Below, piece after piece: positions 1-11,293 of a DNA stretch of 64,000 bases (the stretch's first letter is position 1; each line of letters opens with the position of its first letter). Position numbers and translations under genes: made by a program. Below the pieces are notes generated by a model that had not been told where the DNA came from, searched no databases, and saw nothing but the letters and a program-made list of their open reading frames with translations. Source of the stretch: Paratinospora sagittata (Eukaryota; Streptophyta; Magnoliopsida; Ranunculales; Menispermaceae); contig CM069593.1 in NCBI GenBank assembly GCA_035771175.1, forward strand, positions 43,151,741 to 43,215,740, given 5' to 3'.

Positions 1-672
1 ATTGGCATCATACATATCACCACCTAGGGACGTATATGGTTTATGACTCATAGAATAGTTATGAGCATTACTCGCTATTCATTATATTTCTCTGGAGAGG
101 AACGTACATGAGAAACCGGCTAGGTTCGGGGAGGGACATCAGTACGTGAATCCAGAGCATCATTCCTTAGGAGGGACGTACAGTGAGAACCTGGCTACGC
201 CCGGGGAAGGACACCTGTACGTGAACTCAGGCGATGTACGTTCATCAAACCATTACGAGACGGTGTCATGCATACATACATATTGATTGATTTTGATGCT
301 CACATGTGTATTTAAGATATTTGATATTGAAGTATGCTTTATTAATTGTTATACTCACGAACTATTTACCCATTGAGCGCGTTAAGCTCACTCTATTATT
401 ATCAAAATTTTCACAGGAAATTAGGGTAGACTGGGTGCAGGTTTATGGAGCCCACATTTTGTACCCTTTGTATCATTCATTAGGGATTTTGGAGAGTATG
501 TTCCCTTGACCGTTTCATGTACAAATTATATTCTGAATTAAATGAAATCAGATTTGTACTGTGTACTATATTTTCTGTTGAGCACTCTGTTGTTACCATT
601 GTTATTATTCCAAATGCGCGCCCCGTTCACGAATGTACCGCCAGTTTAGGCGCGTCCGGGCGGGGTGTGACA
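1..672 (+). mobile_element. 3' part of a gypsy-1 LTR (TGTAATACC family)
   Basis: This is the distal part of a long LTR whose complete version lies at 61332-62817. It ends in GGTGTGACA at 672 and is followed by the 5-base flank TCTTT. The upstream part (tandem repeats and TATA box) lies outside the window. No coding sequence is seen; the 67-residue frame at 306-509 is inside the LTR and is not a gene. Confidence 0.85.
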
Positions 673-711
673 TCTTTAGTCATCTAGGTTGAGTTTCCAG
701 TTTGAACCTCT

Positions 712-1263
712 ATTTAATAGGCTTTAACCCCATTCCCCTCGATAAACATTGTACTTGATCTCTAGGCAAACTTTAGTTAGTGGATCCGCAAGGTTGTCCT
801 TTGATTTGATATAATCTATGGATATTACTCCATTTTCAAGTAACAATGAATGCATATTGTTGAGACAAGTTTGAACCAACACGAAATATCCTCTAAAAAG
901 TTACGAAGCCATTTTGCTTCTTCTCCACCTTTTTCTAAAGCTATAAATTCAGATTCCATAGTGGATTTGGCTATACATGTTTATTTTGAGGATTTCCATG
1001 ATATCGCTCCTCCTCCAATTGCGAACACATATCCACTCGTAGATTTTGTGTTCTTGGAGTCAGATATTCAGTTTGCATCATTATATCCTTTTAGAACAAT
1101 TGAATATCTTGTATAATGCAATTCATAATGTTGTGTGTACCTTAGATATCTAAGTACCTTAATCAAATCTTTCCAATGAGCCTTGCCTGGATTTTTTGTA
1201 AATCGACTCAATTTATTAATTGCACAGGCTATGTCAGGTCGCATACATACCATAACATACATT
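712..1263 (-). pseudogene. copia-A RNase H fragment
   Basis: The minus-strand translation contains PDIACAINKLSRF and RYLRYTQHY, followed by an ESEFIALEK-type segment typical of the copia RNase H region. Compared with the copia-C copy (37668-38302), about 95 bases are missing near 845, removing the stretch that includes DSMSAIA and SRHIRRRHN and shifting the frame. The upstream side is separated from the RT by the MITE at 1264-1934. Confidence 0.85.
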
Positions 1264-1934
1264 TAGGGGTGTACAAATCTCGGTTCGGTTCGAACCGAAC
1301 CGAACCTAGTTCGGGTTGGGTTTTTTGAAATCGAAACCGAACCAAACTAATACTCAAATTGAACCGAACCGAGCCGAATTTGTTCGATTTGGGTTGATCG
1401 GGTTAGTTACGTCAATTTTACAGTTATAAATTTTATACTTAACACTATTTTACCTTTTCAAAACACATTCAATCCTTTGAAAAATATAATATATAGTTTT
1501 ATCACTACAATTAAAACACAAAATACATTATTACATTTAATAATAGGAATACTGAAAGAGATTGACATGGAAAATTTCTACATGTTTTTCATTCAAAGCC
1601 TTTCTTAAGGCAATTTTTTTATGTATCTGCACGTCCAATTCCAAGTATCCAATAGTTAAACAAATAAAAATTAAAAGCAAGTTTAAAGGATATTTTAATC
1701 ATGTTCCTATATATTTAAAGCTTAGGGTTATAGGAGAAATGACAGTATTACCCTCAAGTTTGGTTCGGTTTTGGTTAAATTCAATTTTTCAATGTCTAAA
1801 CTGAAAACCGAACCTAACCGATCGGTTTTTTTCATTCCTTAAATTGAAAACCAAACCGAACTTCACAAAAATCGAACCAATCACATTGGTTTGGTTCGGT
1901 TTTTTGGTTTGGTCGGTCTCGATGAACACCCCTA
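1264..1934. mobile_element. hAT-like MITE (671 bp) inside copia RNase H
   Basis: The ends are TAGGGGTGT and ACACCCCTA in inverted orientation. They are flanked by a perfect 8-base target duplication, CATACATT, at 1256-1263 and 1935-1942. An 8-base duplication with short inverted ends fits the hAT superfamily. Subterminal tracts are rich in GGTTCGG/CCGAACC, including a perfect palindrome just inside the left end. No transposase is present, so it is non-autonomous. Homologues are at 38311-39055, 63409-64000 and a stub ending at 23200. Confidence 0.88.
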
Positions 1935-2264
1935 CATACATTAGACTGCCAAGTATATACGTGAATATTCTAATTGATTTTTGGGTTGCCCTTTATTCTT
2001 GATAAGATGTAAATTCACATTTATTGGTGTTTTTATAGGACTAGTATCATATTTATTGAACTTAATCAATATTTTCTCAATATAATGAGATTGGGACAAG
2101 ACTAATCCATCAAATATTTTAGAAATTTTAATTTCTAAAATAACACCAGCAATGCCCATATCTTTCATATCAAAATGTCTAGTCAACATTTTCTTGGTAA
2201 ACTTGATTATAGCTTTATTATTATCTATAATCAACATATCATCTACGTAAAGGCACACTATGAC
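1935..2264 (-). pseudogene. copia-A reverse transcriptase, C-terminal part
   Basis: The minus-strand translation includes CLYVDDMLII, the YVDD catalytic box of copia reverse transcriptase, then RHFDMKDMG and LSQSHYIEKIL. The N-terminal half lies at 5214-5600, on the other side of the LTR-2 insertion. Comparison with uninterrupted copia-C shows that the interruption falls just before the YVDD box. Confidence 0.9.
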
Positions 2265-4084
2265 TGTGGCGACCCCGCGCCCCGGACCACCAACCCCGCA
2301 AGGAATGGCGTGCGGAATACCGGGGCGGGACGCCCGGCGTAGGCATCTCCGACCACTCCTCAACTCCCGTGAGGTGGTTGAGACCCTACGAGCCTTATCT
2401 CAAACAACGACATAATATCAAAAGGTACTAAACAAAACTACCCACCGTATTAATCATCAAAGACAAGAGATAATCCATAAAAATAAACCACAAATAAAAT
2501 CATAATCCCTACAGTCCATTAAAATTGACATACACATAAAGTCCAAAATTGTGGGTACAAATAAAAACCGTCATATGCCCACATGGTCTATCTAACAAGT
2601 CCCAACTCACCCATACTACAATGTGGTAAGTGTTATAATTACATAATCCAAAATATAATACTTCATAATTTAAAACACAGTTCAATCAAAATGCCTCTCA
2701 ACTCACATCGAGGCCTTGGATTCTCTCGCAGGCAAGGCCCTCAAGATATAACTACTCCTTTGCCCTTATTCGGGACAGAAGGACCTGAAAGAGGAAAATG
2801 AGGGTGAGCCAACGGTGCCCAGTGAATAGAATTCAAATATGCTATCAATACTCATCAATAAATATCATGTATGCATGTCAATGTGTAGCATGATTAAAAG
2901 CTCATAATATATAGATATCAAGCATTTATAATAAGTTCGATGCAAGTAAAAGCTTATCAATTTGGATCCACATTCCACATGCGTTAGGTTACTAGTGCAC
3001 GTCTATTTCACCGTACCGTTGACCCCAATCTCTTCCTTCCTTAAAACCCTCCTATGACAAGGTTAAGTCCCCCTATTAGCCAGATAGATGGGCCCAACCA
3101 AAGTCATAAGGTTTTCTCAAATCAATGCATCATTCAAAACATTAGAACACATTCATGATTTCAACATACAATATATAAGTGATATGATGACATAAAAGAT
3201 ATCATCATAAATGAAGTCTACTCACAATCAAGCCTCGCAAGAGTATTTAACCACACACGACCACCAAACCGAATCAACCCAATCAAGATCCTGAAACATA
3301 CATCAATATCCTACCATACATCAATTTCTATGCTCAATCACATAGACATTACACATCAACCCTAAATCAGCCCACAAATAAACAATAGGCCTAAATCCCA
3401 TCTAATCCCATCATTCAACTCAAATCACATGACTTAGGCCTCTAATGCATAGTTCTCATACATAAACCATTCTATTAATCAAAAATACTGATTTTCAATT
3501 CCTTTAGGCATAAACATGCCCAAATTGGGTCACTTGATCACAAGTAGGCCTAACCCATCATATGGTCACAACCACCAAATCAGTAGCATAATCAACCCTA
3601 ATCATGCTTAATTAAACATAAGTTGCATCAATTCAATGATTTTAGGCCAAAAGCATCAAAAGCCCTAAAATATGAAAATTTTCATACTTAGGCCATATTG
3701 CCGATTTACATTAGGTCACCATGTTCAGCCATGTATATCACTGATTTTGCATCATGGGTTCATCAACAATGGCAACTAGGTCAACATAGTTGACATGCAA
3801 GCTATTTGGAAAGGTCTAAGTTCATATTCTAAATTTAGGTCTAATACAAGCAACCCTACCAATTCTTCATTTAATATTCTGTTCAGATGTATCAATCTAC
3901 CAACACAAATATGTAATCACAAAATCAACCGTACAGATTGAAGTATGTGAAGAACCAAATCTTCTGTCCAAATATCAGCCCAATCCTACGGTGGACCGAA
4001 ACGATAAGTATATTTGATGAACAAGTCTCTAATTAGACAATTTCTCCTTTCCTGCTGCAAATACTCAAACTCAGATGACTATAT

Positions 4085-4490
4085 CACACAAAATACTAAA
4101 TATATAAACATCTCCACCGTTAAGAATACAGAAATATCAGTTATAAACTACATACCCAAATTTGATATCCATCCAACGGTATATTGAGGAGATCTAAAGT
4201 TTGAGCGAAACGGCATGAGAAATTCAGACTTTCCGACCAGCTTTGTTTCAGAGGTTAGATCTCTCGGAAAACCACTCTAATAAAGATCTTCACCGTTCAG
4301 CATGCCGAAATATCAGTTGTACACTACGTACCCAAATTTTATATCCATCCAACGGTAGATTAAAGAGATCAAGAAGTTTGAGAGAAATGGTGCGAGAAAT
4401 CCAGACTTTCCGACCAGCTTTGTTTGAGAGGTTAGATCTCTTAGACGAAACCTCTGATCAAGATCTCCACCGACCATAATGAATAACCAT
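4085..4490. repeat. Imperfect tandem repeats of about 170 bp in LTR-2
   Basis: A block containing 'atatccatccaacggta', 'gacttt ccgaccagctttgtt' and 'gaggttagatctc' recurs two to three times with divergence. The matching stretch in the other LTR-2 copy is at about 53440-53800. No coding role is evident. Confidence 0.75.
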
Positions 4491-4662
4491 AAGCTACTAA
4501 CTTGCTGACAAATTTTGAGCTCAATCTGACCATTTATCCCAAAGATCCACCTCTTTGATGAAAATATCGCAGAGATCTTCCTCCTGCAACTCCCTCCTTC
4601 TTTCTCTTCTTCTTTTCTTTCTCTTCTTTTTTCCTTTATCTCCACTCACCTCTTTCTAGCAC

Positions 4663-4795
4663 TTCCTTGATTCCCTCCTTGATTCTCTCCTTGATTTCCT
4701 CCTTGATTCTCTCCTTGATTTCCTCCTTGATTCTCTCCTTGATTTCCTCCTTGATTCTCTCCTTGATTCCCTCCACTCATTCTAGCACTTCCTTG
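4663..4795. repeat. Short tandem repeat, CTCCTTGATT(T/C)C unit
   Basis: A unit of about 12-15 bases built on CTCCTTGATT repeats roughly eight to nine times. The opposite-strand form (AATCAAGGAGAG) occurs about five times in the other LTR-2 copy at 53196-53258, so the copy number differs between copies. Confidence 0.85.
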
Positions 4796-5213
4796 AGGGC
4801 ATGAGACACTTGTCCACTTTCATGCACCAACCTTCACATGTGTTGGTCTCATACTACCCATACCAACCACATGTATTTTAACCAATTTCATGCTTCCATG
4901 TATTTTAGATGTCCAATCCATTTAATACACCAAATTTTCATTCTCATTTATCCTTTTATTCAATCAATCCTAACTCATATGAATTCATGGTTTAATGGGT
5001 CCATTCATAAATAATAACATATGCATTATAATTTAATTTAACATGACCCATATACAATTTATGATACACATATTTATATACATTATCAAGCATCAACTAT
5101 ACAAACATTAAACAACCATCAAACAAACACCAAACATATCAAGGCAACGCATAGAGTTTGGGCAAAGTGTAATTGGGTTATGGGCTAGATGAAATAATTT
5201 TCGAGGAGTCACA

Positions 5214-5600
5214 ATTACATAACCCTTTGGTGTGTTTTTGACATATACACATTTGTCATATTCATTGATTTTAAAACCATTGGACAACATGACATTGTCA
5301 AATTTAATATGCCATTGTTTTGGTGCTTGTTAAAACTCCATATAATGATTTAACAAGTCTACACACCTTACGTTCTTGTCCAGATGCAACGAATCCTTCA
5401 GGTTGTTGCGTATATATCTCTTCTTCTAATTCACCATTTAAGAAAGCTGTCTTGACATCCATTTGACGAATTTCAATATTGTTTATTGTAGCAATAGCAA
5501 TTAACATTCTTATGGATGTTATTCTAGTTACCGGTGAATATGTATCAAAGAAATCAAGGCCCTCTGTTTGTTTAAATCCCTTGGCTACCAACCTAGCCTT
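5214..5600 (-). pseudogene. copia-A reverse transcriptase, N-terminal part
   Basis: The minus-strand translation contains DFFDTYSPVTRITSIRM, RQMDVKTAFLNGELEEEIY and QPEGFVASGQERKVC, the classic copia RT fingers and palm. A short change near 5335 breaks the frame after the KSLYG motif. It continues across LTR-2 into 1935-2264. Confidence 0.9.
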
Positions 5601-6482
5601 ATATTTATCAATTGAATCGTCAACCTTTAATTTTCTTTTAAAAATCTATTTACACCCTAAAGGCGTCATACTTGATGGTAAATCTACCAATTCCCAAGTA
5701 TGATTGTGCATGATTGATTCAATTTCACTATTTATTGCTTCTTTCCAGTAAGGAGGTTCGGGTGTTGATTTTGCCTCTTTAAAAGTTTGAGGTTCACTTT
5801 CTAACATATATATTAGAAAATCAAGACCAAAAGACTTTGCAACTTTAGCCTTTTTATTGCGTTTAGGTTCATCCTATAAAATTTTTATCTGGAGGATTAC
5901 TACTACTATTTGCAGTGTCATAAATTCTTTTATTGGAACTTAGCTCTTGCATATTTTTATTTGGAAAAATATGCTAAAAAAATGATGCATTTCTAGATTC
6001 CATAATTGTATTCACATGTATATCATAAATATCTGATTTGTATACAATGAACCTATATGCACTACTGTTATGAACATAACCAATGAATATACAATCAATG
6101 GTTTCAGGCCCTATCTTAACCCTTTTAGGTTAAGGTATTGTTACCTTAGCTAAACACCCCAACACTTTAAGTCACATATATCGCTGTGAATTAAGTCTAA
6201 AGGTTCAGTGTTTCTTTCAACTGAATGAAATGGTGTTTTAGTTAACTTTGCCTCAACACATATTTCACACTTATGATTTAGATCAATTTGATAGTTAGGT
6301 AATAATTTTAAATTCATCAATTTTCGTAATGAATTAAAATTAACATGTCCTAATCTATCATGCCATAAACAAGAAGACTCTAAGAAATAAACAGAAGATG
6401 AATCTTTATTATCTTCAAAATTGCAGATTACAGGCATTATATTCATTTTGAATAATCCCCTTTCTAAGTACCATTTTTCCAC
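5601..6482 (-). pseudogene. copia-A integrase remnant
   Basis: The N-terminal zinc finger is readable on the minus strand at 6150-6482: [14 protein letters not shown] with a downstream CEICVEAK supplies the HHCC residues, followed by [11 protein letters not shown] at the start of the catalytic core. After about 6150 the frame is broken by stops, and most of the DDE core up to the RT is degenerate. Confidence 0.8.
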
Positions 6483-6494
6483 TAATACACTATT

Positions 6495-6885
6495 TTAGGA
6501 AAGTACAAATTTATTAGAGTGAAAGACCATCCTAAAAGCACTTTTGCTCAACAGTAAGCCTGAAACATTATTCCGGATGTCAGGTACATGCAACACATCG
6601 ATAAGGGTGAGTTCATTTCCTGAGGTCATCTTGAGAACCACCTTCCCAAGACCCGTTATTGTTGAAATTGCTGAATTGCCCATGATTAGATTACATCATC
6701 TTATTGTTGTATAAGAGGAAAACATGTTCTTATCAGCACAGACATGTCGGGTGGCTCCAGTATCAATCCACCACTCTCTGGGTTCATCAACCATGTTGGC
6801 TTCAAAGACCACAACATATAGCATCAGGTCAGTTACATCTTCAGTCTTCTCCTCAGTCATATTGACTTGATCGTTCTTGGACTTG
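6495..6885 (-). pseudogene. copia-A protease / gag end
   Basis: The minus-strand translation shows EWWIDTGATRHVC, the copia aspartic protease active site (D-T-G), followed by [13 protein letters not shown]. The upstream gag is missing: at 6882-6885 the frame runs directly into gypsy RT sequence (MRLCIDYRKLNQVT), so the 79-residue frame at 6696-6935 is a chimera of two elements. Confidence 0.88.
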
Positions 6886-7600
6886 TTCTTGACTGTGACT
6901 TGATTTAATTTTCTGTAGTCAATACACAGTCTCATCGCCCATCTTTCTTTTTGACAAACAATACTGGTGCTCCCCAGGGTGATTCGCTCGGCTGGATAAA
7001 TTCCTTCGCACTAAGATCATCAAGCTGAGTCCTTAGTTCTATTAGTTCGCTATGGGCCATTCTGTAGGGTGACATGGCTATGGGGTATGTTCTAAGGTAT
7101 AGTTCTATCTTGAACTCTACTTCCCGCTTAGGAGGTAATCCTGGTAATTCTTCGGGAAACACTTTAGGGAAGTCTCTAACCACCAAGTGTTCTTCTAAAT
7201 TCCTCAAGGTCTTTAGAGGCTCGGCTTCTGTTAGGGTTTTGAATTCCTCTTTTTGATTCACAGATTCGAGAAGTGCGGATATAATATTCCTCGGGATTTT
7301 GTTTATATCCCCATAGATTTTCAACAACTCTCCCGAAGGTAACCTCAAAGTAATCTTCTTTCGAAGGCAATCGATCTGGGCTTGGTACTCAGATAACCAA
7401 TCCATACCCAAGATTACATCATAATCATTAATGGGTAAGAGTATCAATTCAGCTGAAATCAGCTTATCATTAATTCAAAGGTCACAACTACATTTTTCAG
7501 TTGTTGGGACGTTTACTCCTACTGTTGTTGAAATCTTCATAACAACAGATAAATGTACAATGGAAAGTTGTAGTTTCCTGGCTAAGTTTTCATCTATAAA
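6883..7600 (-). pseudogene. gypsy-2 protease to RT start, gag deleted
   Basis: The minus-strand frame 6932-7447 holds YDVILGMDWLSEY (protease C-terminal side) and GLPPKREVEFKIEL, then SPWGAPVLFVKKKDGR and MRLCIDYRKLNQVT at the start of gypsy RT. Upstream, the leader end is joined straight to protease sequence near 7590: the ATG context is followed by what in gypsy-2(+) lies about 1.4 kb further on, so gag is wholly deleted. Downstream it stops at the copia-A junction. A Tekay-like chromovirus is likely. Confidence 0.87.
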
Positions 7601-8379
7601 ATTTCAACCCATCTTTAGTACTACATGAGATAATTATTTTCGTTTAGGGTGACTCTAGATTCAGAATTCTAAGTTCTCGAAAATAAAATGATCCTATTGG
7701 TTCAGTTCTAGGTTTAATAAAATTTTGGCAATCCATGATTGTCACAGGGTACAGGATTTGGTTTTGATAAATGTAAACAAGACAAGCAAACAAACAAACA
7801 ACATATCACACAACAATGGTATAAAGAAAATTCTCAAACTTTCACTTATACCCTCCGTATTCAAGTGTCCCATACCACTCTAGCCCGGTGATATAAGCTT
7901 CCACAAAGAAACTTCAATACACCCAAACAATGCACAAATGTCCTACCAACTAAGGCTTCCCAAGTACCCACTATGTCCAAGCTGTCCCATACCAGTTGAA
8001 CGTAGCGATACAAGCTCGTCCAGAGTTGTTAGTCATTCACCAAACGTGGCCTGTCAGTCTCCAAGTTCTAGACTCCTCAAATACCCTTAAATTCCTCCAC
8101 GTCCCATACCGCTTTGGAACCAAGAATAAAATATTCATCCTGACCTTAGATTCTAACCAAACAGTTTTCATACAAGTTCTCGTCTCTAACCGATGTCCTA
8201 AAAGCTTTGAGTTTGTTAGACCCACTGTACTTTCATTCTCGATATTACGTTATAAAGTTTATAATTGGCATATTTATCTAGCTCAAGTTGGACCCTAATC
8301 TCATAAAAATCTGATACCTACTCACTGACAGTAAGCTTCTCAAAATCCATTGTAACACTTCCCATGATCTGAAGCCTAC
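7601..8379 (-). other. gypsy-2(-) untranslated leader
   Basis: The stretch between the primer binding site and the (deleted) gag matches 34207-34994 in the other gypsy-2 copy in reverse orientation. It is non-coding. The 100-residue plus-strand frame at 7996-8298 and its mirror at 34319-34591 are antisense accidents in this leader. Confidence 0.8.
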
Positions 8380-8391
8380 GCTCTGATACCA
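8380..8391 (-). promoter_or_regulatory. Primer binding site, initiator tRNA-Met type
   Basis: The minus strand reads TGGTATCAGAGC, complementary to the 3' end of plant initiator tRNA-Met, three bases after the LTR end (LTR boundary at 8395). This marks the start of the internal region of gypsy-2(-) and fixes its orientation. Confidence 0.92.
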
Positions 8392-8394
8392 ATC

Positions 8395-11045
8395 TGTAAC
8401 ACCCCGATTTTCAAAACTTAATTTTTTGTAAAATAATGAATATTTTAATTTTATCGAGAAAAATCACTGAAAATCGAGATGTTAGTCGTATCCGTTTATC
8501 TTTTCCTATAACCATTATATATGTAATAAAATTTGAAACACTATGAATTTATATTCTTCTAATTAACTTACTGGTTAAGATAAACAAATACCCTTTCATC
8601 TTCATACTAAGGACCACATATTTCCACTATACAAATTTCTATAGTGAATTATGAGGGTACTTGCCCTTGTCCATCCATTATGGACACAATATTTTAAATA
8701 CATTCATTAAATAGAATTAATGTCCAAGGCATTCACACGTGAAATAAATCACAGGGTCTTTACTAACTGTAATAATATTCATAAATTTCAATTGTCAATA
8801 CAACCCGTTTAAATAATAAACTTTAAAAAGGAATCAAATAAAAACATTCAGCCCTGTCACCACAATATTAACAAATTAATTAAACCCACCCCTACTACAC
8901 TGAACTACGTCACAAACTCGCGACTTTATTTTCTAAGTACCTGCATGTGAAAACTAGGGGTAAGCTTGAAAGCCCAGTGGGTCATCTAAACGATTCACAA
9001 CATTTTATTATAATATATACACAAGAACATTACAAACAAGTTTCACACATTAATCGTCACAACATCAGATTATTTGAGTCGAGAATTTTATCACGTTCTA
9101 AATCACGTACCTTTAGGAAATCAGACTCAGGGTGGCACTACCCAAAAATTAGAACTCGTTGGCGATATTCATCATGAATAACTGCCCCATAATAAACATT
9201 GGCGATATTCCTTAGAATAACTGCCCCATAATAATCAATGGTGACATTCCTTAGAATAACTGCCCCATATGTGTGATTCTTATCTTAATCGTGTTCCTTA
9301 GTGATGTCACACCATACGTACTGTATAAGTACGATATTATTAAGTGCATTCATAAAACATATTCAAACTCCACTACGCATGGTATCATGTCACAAAGTCA
9401 ATTATAATAGTATTCATGCATGAACTTTACTATGCCAATATTCCAAGTCATACATTTCATTATCAGGCATTATAATTTATAAATGAATTCAATTACCACA
9501 TGAATTGCATGCATCCAATTATCATTTGATCAGAATAAAAATCATGTTGACACACATATCATCATGGCTAACAATCACAACATGGTATATATAAAATCAT
9601 GTACAATAGGCATGCATAAGCAATCTAATAATACTATAAACCTAATTAATTTAACATTCCTATCTATATATCAAAATAAAATTTTATGAAGGCATAGAAT
9701 CATCCCCACCTGAATCGCTAAATTCCAAATCCCTTAAATTCCTCGTCGCGCCTAGTACTCAACCTGTACATGTATATTACGTTTGTTAATATAAATACTC
9801 ATAAGAACGATTATGAGTGTAGAAATATATACATATATATGGTGGTGGGATGTTTAAACAAGTATATATATATATATATATAATAACATATTATAATGCC
9901 TTGTGATATGATATAATGATGAGTATGGTATAACATGGTATAATACAATATGTGGTATATATATAATGTGTGGTGATGTGTGAAGCGTTTTGAAAAGGTG
10001 TGATATACAATATAATCTATAATAGGTGTGTGCTGTGGGACTAAAAAAATCAAAATGGAATAGGGGAAAATCAAAATGGTATAGGGGAAATAAAGAGAAA
10101 GGGAGGCGTTGATGGTGGTGAGTTGCAGAGAGGTGGTGGTGGTGCCAGTGGCTGTGGAAGTGGAGGCAGAACCGCCGGAGTGGAAGTTCAGATGAAGCAG
10201 AGTGGCCGGAGATTGCTTGATTTCTTACAGAGTGTGAATTTGAAGTACGTGAAGTTAGGTTACCATTACTTGATCACGCAGATGAAGCAGAGAGAGAGAT
10301 CTGGGTGGGGTGGCGTAGTATTGGGGAAGAGAGAAGTGTTTCGAGCAAGAGAGAAGAGAGAAGAGAGCGGCGAGATTCAGAGAGCAGAGGAAGATGGCGG
10401 AGAAGAGAAGAGAGAAGAGAGAAAGGGGGAACCGCGGCAGTTCACCGGCGTTCGTGAATCGGCAGCGATTTTCGTGAATATCAGAGAGGGGTTTCTTTTG
10501 GCGTTTTCGGAGTTGTAGCGGAGAGTTGCAGCGGCGAGAGAGCAGTTTGGAGTCTCACGCGTTCGGATGAAAGGATTGGGTGATGATGTTGCTTGGAGTT
10601 TTGGTTAGAGCGACGAGATGGGGTTTCAGGCACTGGGGTTTTGAGCAGAGAGTTGAGAGAGAGACCTGGCGAGAGCGAGAGAGCAGAGGAGAAGAAAAAT
10701 CGAAGTTGCAGCGGCGATGAGCAGCAACGGTGATGAGAGGCAGTGATGAGTAGCAGCGGCTACAGACGGTGGCTCAACAGTGGCGATGAACCAGATGAGA
10801 GTTGCAACGTGCGATGGAGGAGAAAAGAAGAGAGAAAAGAGAGGCAATTGGGTTTTTTGTGAGGCTGGTTTTTGAGAGGGAGAGTTGGGTTTTGTGCGAT
10901 TGGTTTCGAGAGAGAGGGGCTTGTGCGATTGAGTTTTTGAGAGAGAGGGGCGAGATTGCAGCTGTAGAGGGCGAGATTGTAGCGAGGTTGCAGCTGTAGA
11001 GGGCAAGATTGCAGCGGAGAGAGAGAAGTTTGACGAGTAGTTTCC
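8395..11045 (-). mobile_element. gypsy-2 LTR (minus copy)
   Basis: The LTR edge at 8395 reads TGTAACACCCCG on the plus strand, i.e. it ends GGTGTTACA on the minus strand next to the PBS. The LTR runs to about 11045. It includes an AT-rich part (9800-10060) and a purine-rich part (10090-11040) that is C/T-rich on its own strand. It matches 31813-34191 in reverse. The outer boundary is not sharply defined, and no partner LTR follows. Confidence 0.78.
9160..9272. repeat. Three tandem copies of a ~39 bp unit
   Basis: The motif AATAACTGCCCCATA recurs three times with a GGCGATATTCC-type lead-in. The corresponding place in the other gypsy-2 LTR (about 33420-33450) has one copy, so this is an expansion in this LTR. 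Confidence 0.85.
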
Positions 11046-11293
11046 TTGATAAGGAAGGAGAGTCCGGGATGTGTGCGCGGAAACAGATCGCTACTCCGAA
11101 GAACAGGGGATGTTCTTGATTGCGATGATCTTGGCGAAGATTTGGATGAGGCGGCGATGGCTAGCGTAGATCGAGTTGTTAATCGAAGCAAAGACGACCG
11201 ACAAAGCATTTGCAACGTTCTTGAATGGCGATTTCTTACGGCGACGGGATCGGCTTTTTTTTTTATTATTATTGAATTTCCAGGGGATTACAA
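11046..11293. other. Unassigned 250 bp between two LTR fragments
   Basis: It is GC-richer than its surroundings and partly open in frame (about 70 residues, no recognisable motif). It lies between the outer edge of the gypsy-2 LTR and the start of copia LTR homology, and has no counterpart elsewhere in the window. Function unknown; it could be a diverged LTR start or captured host sequence. Confidence 0.4.

Larger units (their letters stand above)
1..1855. repeat. Long direct repeat, copy 1 (matches 62146-64000)
   Basis: The first 1855 bases match the last 1855 bases of the window at a constant offset of 62,145 with no net indel. I found three differences: at 275 (C/T), 607 (A/G) and 713 (T/C). 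It covers the LTR end, copia RNase H and most of a MITE. Both copies are cut by the window edges, so the true repeat is longer. Confidence 0.95.
2265..5213 (-). mobile_element. LTR-2: 2.95 kb solo LTR inserted in copia-A
   Basis: On the minus strand it starts TGTGACTCCTCG and ends TCGCCACA, flanked by ATGAC (2260-2264) and ATTAC (5214-5218), a 5-base target duplication with one mismatch. The uninterrupted site is seen at about 39385. It holds no gag or pol sequence, so I read it as a solo LTR of a gypsy-type family with very long LTRs. A second copy lies at 52770-55576 on the plus strand. Short frames inside (2583-2801, 4243-4479) are not genes. Confidence 0.82.
673..6885 (-). mobile_element. 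Ty1/copia element A, degenerate, interrupted and truncated
   Basis: Read on the minus strand the order is protease, integrase, reverse transcriptase, RNase H, as in Ty1/copia. Two elements are nested in it: a MITE at 1264-1934 and LTR-2 at 2265-5213. Its left end is cut by the gypsy-1 LTR (1-672). Its right end is fused to gypsy-2 sequence at 6882-6885 through a shared ACTTG. No LTR of its own remains here. The RT motifs resemble the Tork group, but the lineage is a guess. Confidence 0.85.

Noticed and set aside
1562..1804. 80-residue frame conserved in three MITE copies
   Set aside because: Conservation follows from recent copying of the MITE; there is no transposase motif.
7996..8298. 100-residue frame recurring in reverse at 34319-34591
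   Set aside because: Lies antisense in the retrotransposon leader next to the primer binding site.
10123..10518. 131-residue Gly/Arg/Glu-rich frame
   Set aside because: Antisense purine-rich strand of the gypsy-2 LTR; no conserved motif.
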